Of a stretch of DNA of 64,000 nt, positions 53,480 through 63,349 are shown piece after piece. The notes under the pieces were generated by a model. The model was not told the DNA's origin. It did no database searches and worked only from the letters and a program-made list of their open reading frames with translations. The number at the start of each line of letters is the position of its first letter. Within the stretch, counting starts at the first letter, position 1. Location: NCBI RefSeq assembly GCF_030694085.1, contig NZ_JAUXZE010000050.1, forward strand, positions 21,846 through 85,845, written 5' to 3'. Made by a program: the position numbers and the translations under genes. This DNA is from Tabrizicola sp. Its GTDB lineage: Bacteria > Pseudomonadota > Alphaproteobacteria > Rhodobacterales > Rhodobacteraceae.

Positions 53480-55023
53480 CCAGCCGCGTTGATATCCCAT
53501 CTGCCAATCCCGATGCACGCGAGGTGGTCCTTGCCGCCCGCAATGTTGCAAAATCCTATGGTGCCATCCACGCACTGAAAGGCGTGAACTTCGACATCCA
53601 CCGCGGGCAGGTCACAACGCTGTTCGGCGAGAACGGCGCGGGCAAGTCGACACTGATGAAGATACTTTCCGGGGTTATCCAGCCGACCAACGGCGAGATC
53701 ATCCTGGATGGCCAGCCGGTCCGCTTCCAGAACTCCACCGACGCGCGCAACCGCGGCATCTCGATCATCCACCAGGAACTGAGCCTGGCCCCCAACCTGT
53801 CGGTTCGCGACAACATCTTCATGGGCCGCGAGATCAAGGGGCCGATGGGTGTCGACTTTGCTGAAGAGGAACGACTGGCCCGCAAGCTGATGCAGGAGTT
53901 GGAGGAAGAGATCGACCCGCTGACCCCGGTCGAGGAACTTCGCCTTGGCCAGCAGCAGATCGTGGAAATTGCCCGCGCCCTGTCGGTCGATAGCCGCATT
54001 CTGATCATGGATGAACCGACGTCCGCCCTCTCGGCCACAGAAGTCGAGGTGCTGTTCAAGGTGATCCGCGACCTGACAGCCAAGGGCGTGAGCATCGTCT
54101 ATATCAGCCACCATCTGGAAGAGGCGCTGCAGATCACCGACCACGCGGTCGTGCTGCGCGACGGCACGATGACCGCCTATGCGCCCCGCGCCGAGATCGA
54201 CCTTAACTGGATCGTCCGCAACATGGTGGGCGAGAATTACGATCTCGGTAGTCCACCCGACGTCACGATGGGCGAGGTCGCCCTGTCGGTCCGCAGCCTG
54301 ACCGTCCCGGATCCGAAGGGTGCCGATTACAACGTCGTCGACCGGCTGTCGCTGAACGTCCGCAAGGGCGAGATCGTCTGCATCTATGGTTTGATGGGGG
54401 CGGGACGGACCGAGTTGCTGGAGACCGTCGCAGGTCGCTTGCGGGCGGGTGCGGGGGAAGTGGTGCTGGAGGGTGTCGAAATTTCGCACCTGACCATCGC
54501 GGAACGGATCGCGCGCGGGTTGGCCCTGGTGCCAGAGGACCGGCAGCGCGATGGCTTGGTGCAGACGATGAGTGTTGGGCAGAACCTTTCACTTGCTTCG
54601 ATCGCGAGTTTCACCAAGGGGCTCTTCACCAATCGCAAGGCTGAAGACGCACTGATCGACCGAACGATCCGCGAAGTTACGGTCAAGACATCGGGCGGCG
54701 GGGCGGCCATCGGGTCGCTGTCGGGCGGGAACCAGCAGAAGGTGGTCATCGGCAAGATCCTGGCCACAAGGCCCAAGGTCATCCTGCTGGATGAACCCAG
54801 CCGCGGGATCGACATCGGAGCCAAGGCTGAAGTGTTCCGGCTACTCGCCGAGGGCGCAAAGCAGGGGCTGGCGGTGGTTTATTCCACTTCGGAAGTCGGC
54901 GAGTGCCTGTCAGTCGCGCACCGGATCATCGTCATGCACAAGGGCCGCATCTCGGCCGAGTTCGACGCAAACGCCTCCAAGGAAATGATCATGGCCGCCT
55001 CGGGCGAGTCCGTGGCCGCATAA
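53476..55023 (+). CDS. eryE: Polyol ABC importer, tandem ATPase EryE
   Basis: 515 residues from the ATG at 53476. Two fused nucleotide-binding domains (RbsA type): first with Walker A GENGAGKST, signature LRLGQQQIVEIARAL and Walker B ILIMDEPTSAL; second with degenerate P-loop region YGLMGAGRTELLE, LSGGNQQKVVIGKIL and VILLDEPSRGID. Powers the permease encoded next. Confidence 0.92.
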   Translation: MTSRVDIPSANPDAREVVLAARNVAKSYGAIHALKGVNFDIHRGQVTTLFGENGAGKSTLMKILSGVIQPTNGEIILDGQPVRFQNSTDARNRGISIIHQELSLAPNLSVRDNIFMGREIKGPMGVDFAEEERLARKLMQELEEEIDPLTPVEELRLGQQQIVEIARALSVDSRILIMDEPTSALSATEVEVLFKVIRDLTAKGVSIVYISHHLEEALQITDHAVVLRDGTMTAYAPRAEIDLNWIVRNMVGENYDLGSPPDVTMGEVALSVRSLTVPDPKGADYNVVDRLSLNVRKGEIVCIYGLMGAGRTELLETVAGRLRAGAGEVVLEGVEISHLTIAERIARGLALVPEDRQRDGLVQTMSVGQNLSLASIASFTKGLFTNRKAEDALIDRTIREVTVKTSGGGAAIGSLSGGNQQKVVIGKILATRPKVILLDEPSRGIDIGAKAEVFRLLAEGAKQGLAVVYSTSEVGECLSVAHRIIVMHKGRISAEFDANASKEMIMAASGESVAA

Positions 55024-55033
55024 GGACCTAGTC

Positions 55034-56068
55034 ATGTCGGATACCAGCATGTCCCGCAAAAGCGCCAACAGCCTGAACATCGGCCGCCTGCTGCTGGAGG
55101 GCCGTGCCTTCTTTGCCCTGATCGCCATTATCGCGGTGTTTTCGTTCCTGTCGCCGAACTACTTCACGGTCTCGAACTTCCTGATCATGGCCAGCCATGT
55201 GGCGATCTACGGCATCCTGGCCATCGGGATGCTGCTGGTCATCCTGAACGGCGGGATCGACCTGTCGGTTGGTTCGGTCCTGGCGCTGTCGGGCGTGATG
55301 GCCGGAGCGATGATGCAGGGCGTCGAGGTCGGACCGCTGGGGATGATCTTCTACCTTCCTGTCTGGGGTGTGGTCGTCGTGACCTGCGCCATCGGTGCGC
55401 TGGTGGGTGCGGTCAACGGTGTACTGATAGGCTGGTTCAAGGTCCCGGCCTTCGTGGCGACGCTGGGGGTGATGTATGTCGCGCGGGGCGTGGCGCTGCT
55501 GCAGACGAACGGCCTGACCTACAACAACCTGTCGGGCAAGCCCGAACTTGGCAACACGGGCTTTGATTGGCTGGGCTTCAACCGCCTGGCGGGCATCCCG
55601 ATTGCAGTGATCGTGCTCTTTGTCCTGGCGGTGCTGACCTGGCTGATGCTATCGCGGTCATCCTTCGGCCGCTGGCTATACGCCTCGGGCGGAAACGAGC
55701 GGGCGGCGGACTTGTCCGGCGTACCGGTCAAGCGGGTGAAGATCACGGTCTATGTGATCTCGGGCGTGCTGTCGGCGGTCGCGGGGCTGGTCCTGTCGTC
55801 GCAGCTGACATCGGCCGGCCCGACGGCCGGGACGACCTATGAGCTGACAGCGATTGCCGCAGTCGTCATCGGTGGCGCGGCGCTGACCGGAGGTCGAGGC
55901 ACGGTGCTAGGCACAATGCTGGGCGCTTTCGTGATCGGTTTCCTGTCGGACGGGTTGGTGATCATTGGGGTCTCGTCCTACTGGCAGACCGTCTTTACCG
56001 GCGCGGTGATCGTGCTGGCCGTCCTGATGAACTCGATCCAGTACGGGAAGGGTGCGCGCCGATCCTGA
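55034..56068 (+). CDS. eryF: Polyol ABC importer, permease EryF
   Basis: 344 residues, RbsC-type permease with 8-10 membrane helices; NGGIDLSVGSVLALSGV and FVATLGVMYVARGVALL are family motifs, as is the GGAALTGGRGTVLGTMLGA loop. 10 bp after eryE. Confidence 0.92.
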   Translation: MSDTSMSRKSANSLNIGRLLLEGRAFFALIAIIAVFSFLSPNYFTVSNFLIMASHVAIYGILAIGMLLVILNGGIDLSVGSVLALSGVMAGAMMQGVEVGPLGMIFYLPVWGVVVVTCAIGALVGAVNGVLIGWFKVPAFVATLGVMYVARGVALLQTNGLTYNNLSGKPELGNTGFDWLGFNRLAGIPIAVIVLFVLAVLTWLMLSRSSFGRWLYASGGNERAADLSGVPVKRVKITVYVISGVLSAVAGLVLSSQLTSAGPTAGTTYELTAIAAVVIGGAALTGGRGTVLGTMLGAFVIGFLSDGLVIIGVSSYWQTVFTGAVIVLAVLMNSIQYGKGARRS

Positions 56069-56169
56069 CTGATGTGAACTTGCCGCCCGGGTCCGGCAGG
56101 AGGCCGGCCCGCGCGGAAAGCCTGCCCTTCAAACGGCAAACCTACCAACCATCCAAAGGGAGTGAGACC

Positions 56170-57117
56170 ATGCTGAAACTGACCCGCCGCACGCTGATGG
56201 CCGCCGTCGCCATCACGCCCTTGATGTCCTTCGCCGCCACCGCCGAAGGCCTGATCTCGATCATCATCACCGACCCGGCCAACCCCTACTGGCTGACCGA
56301 AGGCGATGTCGCCAAGGCGACCGCCGAGGGCCTGGGCTACGAGGCCAACGTCTCGGCCCACAAGGGCGACACCAACACGGAATCGACCCTGATCGACACC
56401 GCCATCACCAACAAGTCGGTGGCGATCATCCTCGACCCGGCGAACGCTGACGGGTCGATCGGGGCGGTGAAGAAGGCTGTCGATGCAGGTATCCCCGTGT
56501 TCCTGGTGAACGCCGAGATCAACCAGGAAGGCCTGGCCAAGGCGCAGCTTGTGTCCAACAACGCGCAGGGCGCGGCATTGGGCGCCGAGCAGTGGATCAG
56601 CGTCATGGGTGACAAGGGCACCTATGTCGAGCTGTTCGGCAACCCGGCCGACAACAACGCCGCGACCCGCTCGAATGGCTATACGACCGTCATCAGCCAG
56701 TACCCGGACATGGTACAGGTCGGCAAGGAAGTGGCCGACTGGGACCGCACCAAGGGCTACCAGAAGATGCAGTCCCTCCTGCAGGCGAACCCTGACATCA
56801 CCGGCGTGATCTCGGGCAACGACGAGATGGCGCTGGGTGCCATCGCGGCGCTGAAAGAAGCGGGCAAACTGGAAGGCGTCAAGGTCGGCGGCTTCGACGG
56901 CTCGCCCGACGCGGTTGCTGCGGTGAAAGCCGGCGAGATGGCCTATACCGTCCTGCAGCCGGTGGCCGTGTTCGCAGCGGAAGCTGTCAAGCAAGCCGAC
57001 AACTTCATCAAGACCGGTGAAACTGGTGCAGCGACCGAGAAGCAGTTGTTTGACTGCCTGCTGATCACCGCCGAAAACGCTGACAAATACACGGCAGCCT
57101 TCACGCTGTCGGAATAA
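56170..57117 (+). CDS. eryG: Polyol ABC importer, binding protein EryG
   Basis: 315 residues from the ATG at 56170 (GGGAGTGAG upstream). Signal peptide to about residue 25 (twin-Arg-like RR at 6-7 followed by a hydrophobic stretch), then a RbsB-type periplasmic receptor: IITDPANPYWLTEGD, AIILDPANADGSI, VSGNDEMALGAIAAL and VGGFDGSPDAV. Two hairpins follow its stop. Confidence 0.92.
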   Translation: MLKLTRRTLMAAVAITPLMSFAATAEGLISIIITDPANPYWLTEGDVAKATAEGLGYEANVSAHKGDTNTESTLIDTAITNKSVAIILDPANADGSIGAVKKAVDAGIPVFLVNAEINQEGLAKAQLVSNNAQGAALGAEQWISVMGDKGTYVELFGNPADNNAATRSNGYTTVISQYPDMVQVGKEVADWDRTKGYQKMQSLLQANPDITGVISGNDEMALGAIAALKEAGKLEGVKVGGFDGSPDAVAAVKAGEMAYTVLQPVAVFAAEAVKQADNFIKTGETGAATEKQLFDCLLITAENADKYTAAFTLSE

Positions 57118-57126
57118 GACCTCCCG

Positions 57127-57186
57127 GGAGGGGTTGCAGACCCCTCCTCACTTCTGCGGCGGCCTTCGGGTCGCCGCAGTTTCTCT
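57127..57186 (+). terminator. Tandem hairpins after eryG
   Basis: GGAGGGG (57127-57133) / CCCCTCC (57141-57147), then a stronger stem CTGCGGCGGCC (57154-57164), TTCG loop, GGTCGCCGCAG (57169-57179) followed by TTTCTCTCTT. The second has the stem plus T-rich tail of an intrinsic terminator, so the next regulator probably has its own promoter. Confidence 0.8.
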
Positions 57187-57253
57187 CTTGCCAGGGGACG
57201 GGTTTTCTTGCCTGCTCAATCGCAAAGGGGATCCGATCAGGACAGGGGCAGAC

Positions 57254-58117
57254 GTGACCGAAACCAGGGCAGCAGATGACCAGGCACCGGAATGGCTGGG
57301 GGGTGACCAATTGCCCGCCGACAGCCGCCACGCCCGCCAGATCGCCCGCCGCCAGATGATCGCCGAGGCGGTCATGGCCGAGGGAACGCTGCGGATCGAA
57401 GATCTGACCGAACGCTTCGGCATTTCGCTGATGACCGCCCACCGCGACCTTGATGAGCTTGCAGGCCGGGGGTTGCTGCGCAAGTCGCGGGGCCTTGTAT
57501 CGGCCGCGCCCACCAGCCTGATCGAGGCGTCGGACGTCTACCGCCAGTCGCGCCAGTCTACCGAGAAACGTGCCATCGCCGCCGCCGCTGCCGCTCACGT
57601 CGAGCCGGGCCAGGCGATCTTTCTCGACTGCTCGACCACCGTCCTGCAGATGGCCCCGCATCTGTCGGCCAAGGTGCCGCTGACCGCGATCACCTATGCC
57701 CTGCCGATGATGAACACCCTGCGCGAAGTGCGCGACATCACCCTTCTGGGTCTTGGGGGGCAGTTTCACAACTGGTGCAACGCCTTCCTGGGCCACATCA
57801 CCACGATGGAGATCCGTCGCCTGCGCGCAGATGTGGCGTTTCTGTCGCTTTCCGCGATCACCGACGGCCTTGCCTTCCACCAAAGCCCCGAGATGGTCGA
57901 GACGAAGCGCGCCATGTTCGACTGCGCGTCAAAGCGGGTGCTTCTGGCCGACCACACCAAGTTCGAACGCCGCGCGCTGCACGCGATGTGCGCTCTGGAA
58001 GAGTTCGACGTGGTCATCATCGACGACGAGACCCCGCCGCGCACCATCGACGCGATCCGCGCACGGGGGGTGAACGTGGAAATCGCCCCGCGCCTGCCCG
58101 AGCCGGGGAATGGCTGA
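57254..58117 (+). CDS. DeoR-family regulator of second kinase/dehydrogenase pair
   Basis: 287 residues from a GTG at 57254, with AGGGG upstream; the frame extends further left through the terminator, which is implausible. Helix-turn-helix (LRIEDLTERFGISLMTAHRDLDELAGRGLL) and sugar-phosphate sensor (FLDCSTTVLQMAPHL, FLSLSAITDG, EMVETKRAMFD). It overlaps the kinase gene by 8 bp, so regulator, kinase and dehydrogenase form one operon. Confidence 0.87.
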   Translation: MTETRAADDQAPEWLGGDQLPADSRHARQIARRQMIAEAVMAEGTLRIEDLTERFGISLMTAHRDLDELAGRGLLRKSRGLVSAAPTSLIEASDVYRQSRQSTEKRAIAAAAAAHVEPGQAIFLDCSTTVLQMAPHLSAKVPLTAITYALPMMNTLREVRDITLLGLGGQFHNWCNAFLGHITTMEIRRLRADVAFLSLSAITDGLAFHQSPEMVETKRAMFDCASKRVLLADHTKFERRALHAMCALEEFDVVIIDDETPPRTIDAIRARGVNVEIAPRLPEPGNG

Positions 58118-59612
58118 GCCCTGCCTCCTTGGCATCGACAACGGCCTGACGATGACCAAGGCCGTGGTCTTCGACGCGAAGGGCCAGGTCCTCGCCACCG
58201 CCCGCCGCCGCATCGCGCAGGCCATTCCCGAGCCGCGCCACGTTGAACGCGACATGGCGGCACTTTGGCGGGCCGCGGCGGAGGCCATCCATGAGGCCTT
58301 GGAAGTTGCCGGTCGCCCGGAGATCGCTGCCGTCGCCGCTACGGCGCATGGCGACGGGCTCTACCTCCTCGACCGCGCCGGCCAGCCACTCGGTCCCGGC
58401 ATCCTGTCGCTGGACAGTCGCGCGGGCACCATCGTCGCGGGATGGGATGCCAATGGCATCTCTACCGCCGCGTTGCCACTTTCGGGACAGATGCCCCATG
58501 CCTCGGCCCCTTCGGCGCTGTTGGCTTGGATCCGGGACCACCAGCCCGAGCGTTTCGCCCGGATCGGCCATGTCCTCGCCTGCAAGGACTGGCTGCGGTT
58601 CTGCCTCACCGGGACCATCGGCACCGACCTGACCGAGGCGAGCACTTCGTTCACCGACGTCACGACGCAGGACTGGACCAGTGAGGTGCTGGACCTTTAC
58701 GGTCTTAGGTCGCTGCGCAACGCGCTTCCCGCCGTGACCCGTCCGGACGACGTCGTGGGGCGGGTAAACCCCGAAGCCGCCGCCCTGACCGGCCTTCGCC
58801 TCGGCACCCCGGTCGTCGCGGGGCTGCATGACGTCACCGCCTCGGCGCTTGGCATCGGCGGGCACAGTGCGGGTCGGATCGCCATCGTCGCGGGGACTTA
58901 TTCGATCAACGAAACCGTCTCGCACACCCCGAAGACCGACCCCCGCTGGTTCTGCCGTAACGGGTTGCACAAGGGCGAATGGAACAACATGGCGATCTCG
59001 CCCGCTTCGGCGGCGAATTACGATTGGTTCCTCGACACCCTAACCGGCACCGACCGCTCCCGCGCGGAAGCCGAGGGACGCTCGATCCACTTGCTGGTGG
59101 AACCCGAAGTCCATGCTGCGCTCGACCGCGTTTCGACCGTCCTGTTCCATCCCTACCTCTATGGCTCGCCGCACGGGCCACAGGCCAGCGGCGGTTTCCT
59201 GGGCCTGCACGGCTGGCACGTCCGGGGCGACCTGATCCGCGCCGTGATCGAGGGCATCGCCTTCAATCACCGGGTCCATCTCGACGCCCTGCGCGAGGGC
59301 TTCCAGTCGACCGAAGCCCGCCTGACCGGGGGCATCTCGGGCAGCCCGCTCTACTCCCAGGTGTTTGCCGATGCACTTGGCCTGCCCGTCACCGTAACGC
59401 ACACCGAAGAAGCTGCCGCCTGGGGTGCCGCACTTTGCGCCGGGGCTGGGGTCGGCCTCTTCCCGGACCCGACCGCCGATCCACGCGACCTTGCGGTGAC
59501 GACCTACACACCGGACCCTACCCGCAGTGCTGCGCTTGAGACGCGCTTCCGTCTGCACTGCGACATCTCCATCGCTCTCTCGCCCCTCTGGCCCCGGATC
59601 GAGGCGCCGTGA
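58110..59612 (+). CDS. FGGY-family polyol/ketose kinase (second)
   Basis: 500 residues with GIDNGLTMTKAVVFDAKGQ, ACKDWLRFCLTG, AGTYSINETV and the FGGY signature region LTGGISGSPLYSQVFADALG. Closest in layout to xylulose-type and erythritol-type kinases, but clearly different from EryA of this window. Because the next gene (4-bp overlap) encodes a GlpD-like polyol-phosphate dehydrogenase, the substrate is more likely a polyol than a ketose. Confidence 0.88.
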   Translation: MAEPCLLGIDNGLTMTKAVVFDAKGQVLATARRRIAQAIPEPRHVERDMAALWRAAAEAIHEALEVAGRPEIAAVAATAHGDGLYLLDRAGQPLGPGILSLDSRAGTIVAGWDANGISTAALPLSGQMPHASAPSALLAWIRDHQPERFARIGHVLACKDWLRFCLTGTIGTDLTEASTSFTDVTTQDWTSEVLDLYGLRSLRNALPAVTRPDDVVGRVNPEAAALTGLRLGTPVVAGLHDVTASALGIGGHSAGRIAIVAGTYSINETVSHTPKTDPRWFCRNGLHKGEWNNMAISPASAANYDWFLDTLTGTDRSRAEAEGRSIHLLVEPEVHAALDRVSTVLFHPYLYGSPHGPQASGGFLGLHGWHVRGDLIRAVIEGIAFNHRVHLDALREGFQSTEARLTGGISGSPLYSQVFADALGLPVTVTHTEEAAAWGAALCAGAGVGLFPDPTADPRDLAVTTYTPDPTRSAALETRFRLHCDISIALSPLWPRIEAP

Positions 59613-61258
59613 CCGAAGCGAGAGACATCGACGTCCTCATCCTTGGCGCCGGGATCAACGGCGCAGGCCTGTTCCGCGACCTATGCGAGCAGGGCGTCAC
59701 CTGTGCCATTATCGACAAGGGGGACTTCGGATCAGGCACTTCCGCCGCCCCTTCGCGCCTGATCCATGGCGGCATCAAGTACCTGGAAACCGGCGAATTC
59801 AGCCTGGTCGCGCAATCCACGCTGGAGCGGAACCTTCTGCTGCGCAACGCTCCGCATTACGTGAAACCACTTCCCACGGTCATCCCGATCTTTTCTTGGT
59901 TGAAAGGTGTCTCCGCTGCTCTGCGCACGCTCTTTGGTTCGACCACCGCGCCGCGCGCGCGGGGGGCCGTGCTGATCAAACTCGGCCTCGCGATGTATGA
60001 TTTTTACGGTGCACGCGCACGGGTCATGCCGCGCCACCGGCTCTGGTCCCGTCGCAGGGCCCTGACCGAAATCCCGTCCCTTACGCCGCGGATCGTCGCC
60101 GCCGGAACCTATTTCGATGCAATGGTCACCCACCCCGAGCGGCTTGTGCTGGAATTGGTGCAGGATGGCCTTGCCGCCAACCCTGCTTCGGTCGCGCACA
60201 ACTACACTTCCCTCATGCAGACCGATGGCAAAGTCCTGCGGTTTCAGCCAACCGACCGTCCTCCTTTCGCCCTCCGCCCGAAGATCGTTGTCAACGCGGG
60301 CGGGCCATGGATCGACAGGGTCAACGCGCAACTGGGCCTTGAAACGAAATTCATCGGCGGCACGAAAGGCTCGCATATCCTGCTTGACCATCCCGGCCTG
60401 ATACGCGCCCTGAACGGCCGGATGATCTATTTCGAGGCCGATGACGGCCGGATCTGCCTGGTTTTCGACTATCTTGGCCGAGCGCTTGTCGGGTCAACGG
60501 ACATTCGTGCTGCCGACCCTGAGACCGTGGCATGTGATGATGAAGAGATCTCCTACTTCCTGGACAGCCTCCGCAGCCTGCTGCCGGGGCTGACCTTCGA
60601 TCAAGGCCAAGTCGTGTCCTGCTACTCCGGCATCCGGCCCCTGCCTCGGTCCGATGGGACAGCCGCTGGTTTGATCAGCCGGGATCATTCGGCCCCGGTT
60701 GCCGAAGCCGAAGATGGGCGCGACTGGCCCGTCATTTCGCTGGTTGGCGGAAAGTGGACGACGTTCCGGGGCTTTGCCGAGGAAGTCTGCGACACTGTCC
60801 TTGCACGCCTGTCACGGCCTCGTCAGATTTCGACGAAGGACTTGCCTATCGGCGGCGGACGGGATTTCCCCGCCGATCCGGAGGTTTGGGCGCACCAGAC
60901 TGCAGCTGGAGGTCGCCTTTCCACCGACCGACTGATTACCCTTCTGGGCCGCTATGGCAGCACAGCCGGGACGATCGCCTCGTCTGATGTTGGCACAGCC
61001 CCTTTGGACCCGCAAGGCGCGTGGACCGAAGGCGAAATCGCGTGGATCGCGGCGCATGAGCATGTGCAGCATCTTGCCGACATTGTCCTGCGACGCACAC
61101 CGCTAGCCTTGACTGGCGGATTGACCGGTTCGCTGTTGGATCGGATTGCGGGGGTATTGGGCAAGCAACAGGGTTGGACCGATCAGCGCGTTGAATCCGA
61201 GCTGAAAACGACACGCAGAGAGCTGCAAGAGCGCCACCGGATCGACGTGGATGGTTAG
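59609..61258 (+). CDS. GlpD-like FAD polyol-phosphate dehydrogenase (second)
   Basis: 549 residues: FAD motif GAGINGAGLFRDLCEQG, SAAPSRLIHGGIKYLETGEF, VVNAGGPWIDR, VGGKWTTFRGFAEE and a C-terminal helical domain. GlpD superfamily with sequence clearly distinct from EryB. It would oxidise the polyol phosphate made by the kinase encoded just upstream. Last gene of the island. Confidence 0.88.
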   Translation: MTEARDIDVLILGAGINGAGLFRDLCEQGVTCAIIDKGDFGSGTSAAPSRLIHGGIKYLETGEFSLVAQSTLERNLLLRNAPHYVKPLPTVIPIFSWLKGVSAALRTLFGSTTAPRARGAVLIKLGLAMYDFYGARARVMPRHRLWSRRRALTEIPSLTPRIVAAGTYFDAMVTHPERLVLELVQDGLAANPASVAHNYTSLMQTDGKVLRFQPTDRPPFALRPKIVVNAGGPWIDRVNAQLGLETKFIGGTKGSHILLDHPGLIRALNGRMIYFEADDGRICLVFDYLGRALVGSTDIRAADPETVACDDEEISYFLDSLRSLLPGLTFDQGQVVSCYSGIRPLPRSDGTAAGLISRDHSAPVAEAEDGRDWPVISLVGGKWTTFRGFAEEVCDTVLARLSRPRQISTKDLPIGGGRDFPADPEVWAHQTAAGGRLSTDRLITLLGRYGSTAGTIASSDVGTAPLDPQGAWTEGEIAWIAAHEHVQHLADIVLRRTPLALTGGLTGSLLDRIAGVLGKQQGWTDQRVESELKTTRRELQERHRIDVDG

Positions 61259-61349
61259 TTCTTCGATTTGAAAGCATCCGTCTGATAAGAATAGACGCTG
61301 CCACTCGCGCTCTTGCTTGCGGAGTCGGCTGCGGGACCCAGTACTCGAG

Positions 61350-61570
61350 CATGAAAGATCGCCGAAGTGCTGGACGTGATGGTAGCCTTGGACAAGGAAG
61401 GAATAAGCATGATCTGCGTCACACACGAAATGGGCTTTGCCCGCAGGGTGGCAGATCGCGTGATCTTCATGGATAAGGGCGAGATCATTGAGGAGGTCCC
61501 GCTCGAAACTTCATCGGCAAGCCGCAGAATGAGCGCACGAAGTTGTTCCTGTTGCAGGTCCTCGGGCACT
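61350..61570 (+). pseudogene. Amino-acid ABC ATPase C-terminal fragment
   Basis: [20 protein letters not shown] (continuing [21 protein letters not shown]) is the post-Walker-B part of a GlnQ/BztD-type ATPase. After about 61500 the frame shifts and [12 protein letters not shown], the usual C-terminal motif, appears in another frame before a stop. The N-terminal two thirds are absent. Confidence 0.7.
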
Positions 61571-61589
61571 AGCTTTTCACGAACCGTCC

Positions 61590-62432
61590 TCATCGAGGGA
61601 TTTCTCCTGCCAGAACAGCCTCTCCATGCACCGCGAGGATCGCAGCAAACTTTGGGCATCTGAACTCTCGAGCGACCTCGATGACACGTGCATCGTAGGC
61701 AGTTGGACCGATCAACTTGAATAGATCCGACGCGTGAAACTGCCAGTTCTTGCTGGGTGCAGCGGCAATAAGTCGATGCAGTTCCAGTTCTTCCGGCGTG
61801 GATGACCGCTTCAGTACCGCAAGCACATTTGGTTTCGCAACAGCATCGGGCGAAGTCCGCCACCGGCGCATGAAGCCCAGAAGAAACCCCGCGGGCACAG
61901 CTGTATTCCCCCGAGCTCTGTTGAAAGCAAGGAAGCGCTCCCAGATGACCTGCGTATCGACGTTCCAGCAGGCGAGCGACGCCTTCGCAGCCTTGATCAG
62001 GCCCGCCCAAGGTGTGCGGTAGACGTTGGTCCCTGCATCAATCTCGATCCTCCCTGCAAAGATAGTTTTGTTCTTAGACTCTCTAGATAGTGATGTGTCG
62101 CCTGCGGCTGACACGACATCTGGCGGCGCATCAGCATCCTTATGCCGCCCGAAGCTGAACAGCCACGGCGCATACTTGCCATTGGGCTTCCACCGGACCA
62201 GCGCCAATCCTGACGCAGCAAGCTCGACCAAGAGAGCCGTCAGATGTTGCCGCGAAACCCCCATCTTCTCAGCGAGATGCGCCAGCGTGAACGCGGCCGT
62301 GCCGCGTACGAGCCCATTGTAACCGTCCTTCCAAGCAATCCCGTCGAGGATGATCGTCGCGAGCTTGTGCGCCGACGTAGAGAGTGGGGTTTCGGTGATG
62401 CGGCGCAGGATGGCACCGGTCGTGAGTTCCAT
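61590..62432 (-). CDS. Helix-turn-helix protein of unknown function
   Basis: 280 residues from the ATG at 62432; an alternative start at 62522 adds 30 residues. The N-terminal third holds a winged-helix-like segment ([20 protein letters not shown] then [20 protein letters not shown], about 48-90). The rest has no motif I recognise. A plasmid replication or transfer regulator is possible from context, but not shown. Confidence 0.6.
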   Translation of the reverse strand: MELTTGAILRRITETPLSTSAHKLATIILDGIAWKDGYNGLVRGTAAFTLAHLAEKMGVSRQHLTALLVELAASGLALVRWKPNGKYAPWLFSFGRHKDADAPPDVVSAAGDTSLSRESKNKTIFAGRIEIDAGTNVYRTPWAGLIKAAKASLACWNVDTQVIWERFLAFNRARGNTAVPAGFLLGFMRRWRTSPDAVAKPNVLAVLKRSSTPEELELHRLIAAAPSKNWQFHASDLFKLIGPTAYDARVIEVAREFRCPKFAAILAVHGEAVLAGEIPR

Positions 62433-62648
62433 GATGTATCGTTCCGTCTTGGGGCGACACCAGACCGCGAGGTGTGCAAATTTTCGTTCCGGCAAAGGCA
62501 TTTGCCGGTTGAATGGACCCAAAGCTCGCGCTAGATTCCCACTACCACGAGGAAATCAGTGCGGCGTCGGGCCTATGGTCTGGCGTCGTTTCTGTTTCTA
62601 GGGGTTGCGTCTTTCGAGCGTTTCGGTGGAGAGCGGTCGTGCAGGCTG

Positions 62649-63290
62649 TCAGTAGTGAACCTCTTCGTGGCCGTAGCTGCCTTCATAGTCACGCCACTCG
62701 ACGAAGACAGACCGGTGCCAATAGGAACGGCAGTCCGCCGGCACGGCGAGATCTGAGGCGGTCGGAACCGCAGAAACGCTGCTCCGGCGACGGCTGTAGT
62801 CGCCTTGAGCGCCATAGGTGCCCATGTAGACCGATCCCCAGCTGTTGCAGTCGCCGTCAGAGTTGCGTCGTTGCTGGTAGGTGATTTCGAACACGCGGAT
62901 CGAGCGGACGAAGTCAAACGCCGGATCGGAAATATCGACATCTGCCCGATCCTGGACGAGCTGAAGTGGCATCGGCGTTTTCGGGATCGAGATAAGCGGA
63001 ACCGGCCCGCCGCGCACGGCGATGTCGAACAAGCGCTCAAGCGGTTTCGCCTCGCCGCGGAAACTCGCCCGCATCGGGCAGTTCCAGATTTGCAGCGGTG
63101 GCTCGACCGGCCATGGCGTGATCCGGGCAATGAAGACGGTGCGGGCATGGGCGCATTCGGTCGAGGCTGGCCAGCCGCCTGCGAGGCAAAGAAGGATCGC
63201 GCAATCGACGGGGTAGGCTTGTGCCGGAGCCGCAACAGAAAGTGACATGGCGGTTGCTGCGAGGGCGGCCGCAGCTCGTAGTCTTGTCAT
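62649..63290 (-). CDS. Secreted protein, plasmid-associated, unknown
   Basis: 213 residues from the ATG at 63290. Signal peptide MTRLRAAAALAATAMSLSVA with cleavage near AQA-YP. The mature N-terminus has YPVDCAILLCLAGGWPAS then ECAHARTVFIARITPWPVEP, with several Cys, a pattern I associate with periplasmic proteins encoded near transfer genes on rhodobacterial plasmids (recollection, not proven). The C-terminal part is rich in Arg, Ser and Tyr. Confidence 0.65.
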   Translation of the reverse strand: MTRLRAAAALAATAMSLSVAAPAQAYPVDCAILLCLAGGWPASTECAHARTVFIARITPWPVEPPLQIWNCPMRASFRGEAKPLERLFDIAVRGGPVPLISIPKTPMPLQLVQDRADVDISDPAFDFVRSIRVFEITYQQRRNSDGDCNSWGSVYMGTYGAQGDYSRRRSSVSAVPTASDLAVPADCRSYWHRSVFVEWRDYEGSYGHEEVHY

Positions 63291-63349
63291 GGGAGTTTCC
63301 TTGTGAAGATGCCAGGAGGGGAAGGGCAGGGGGATCTGAACACGCGCGA

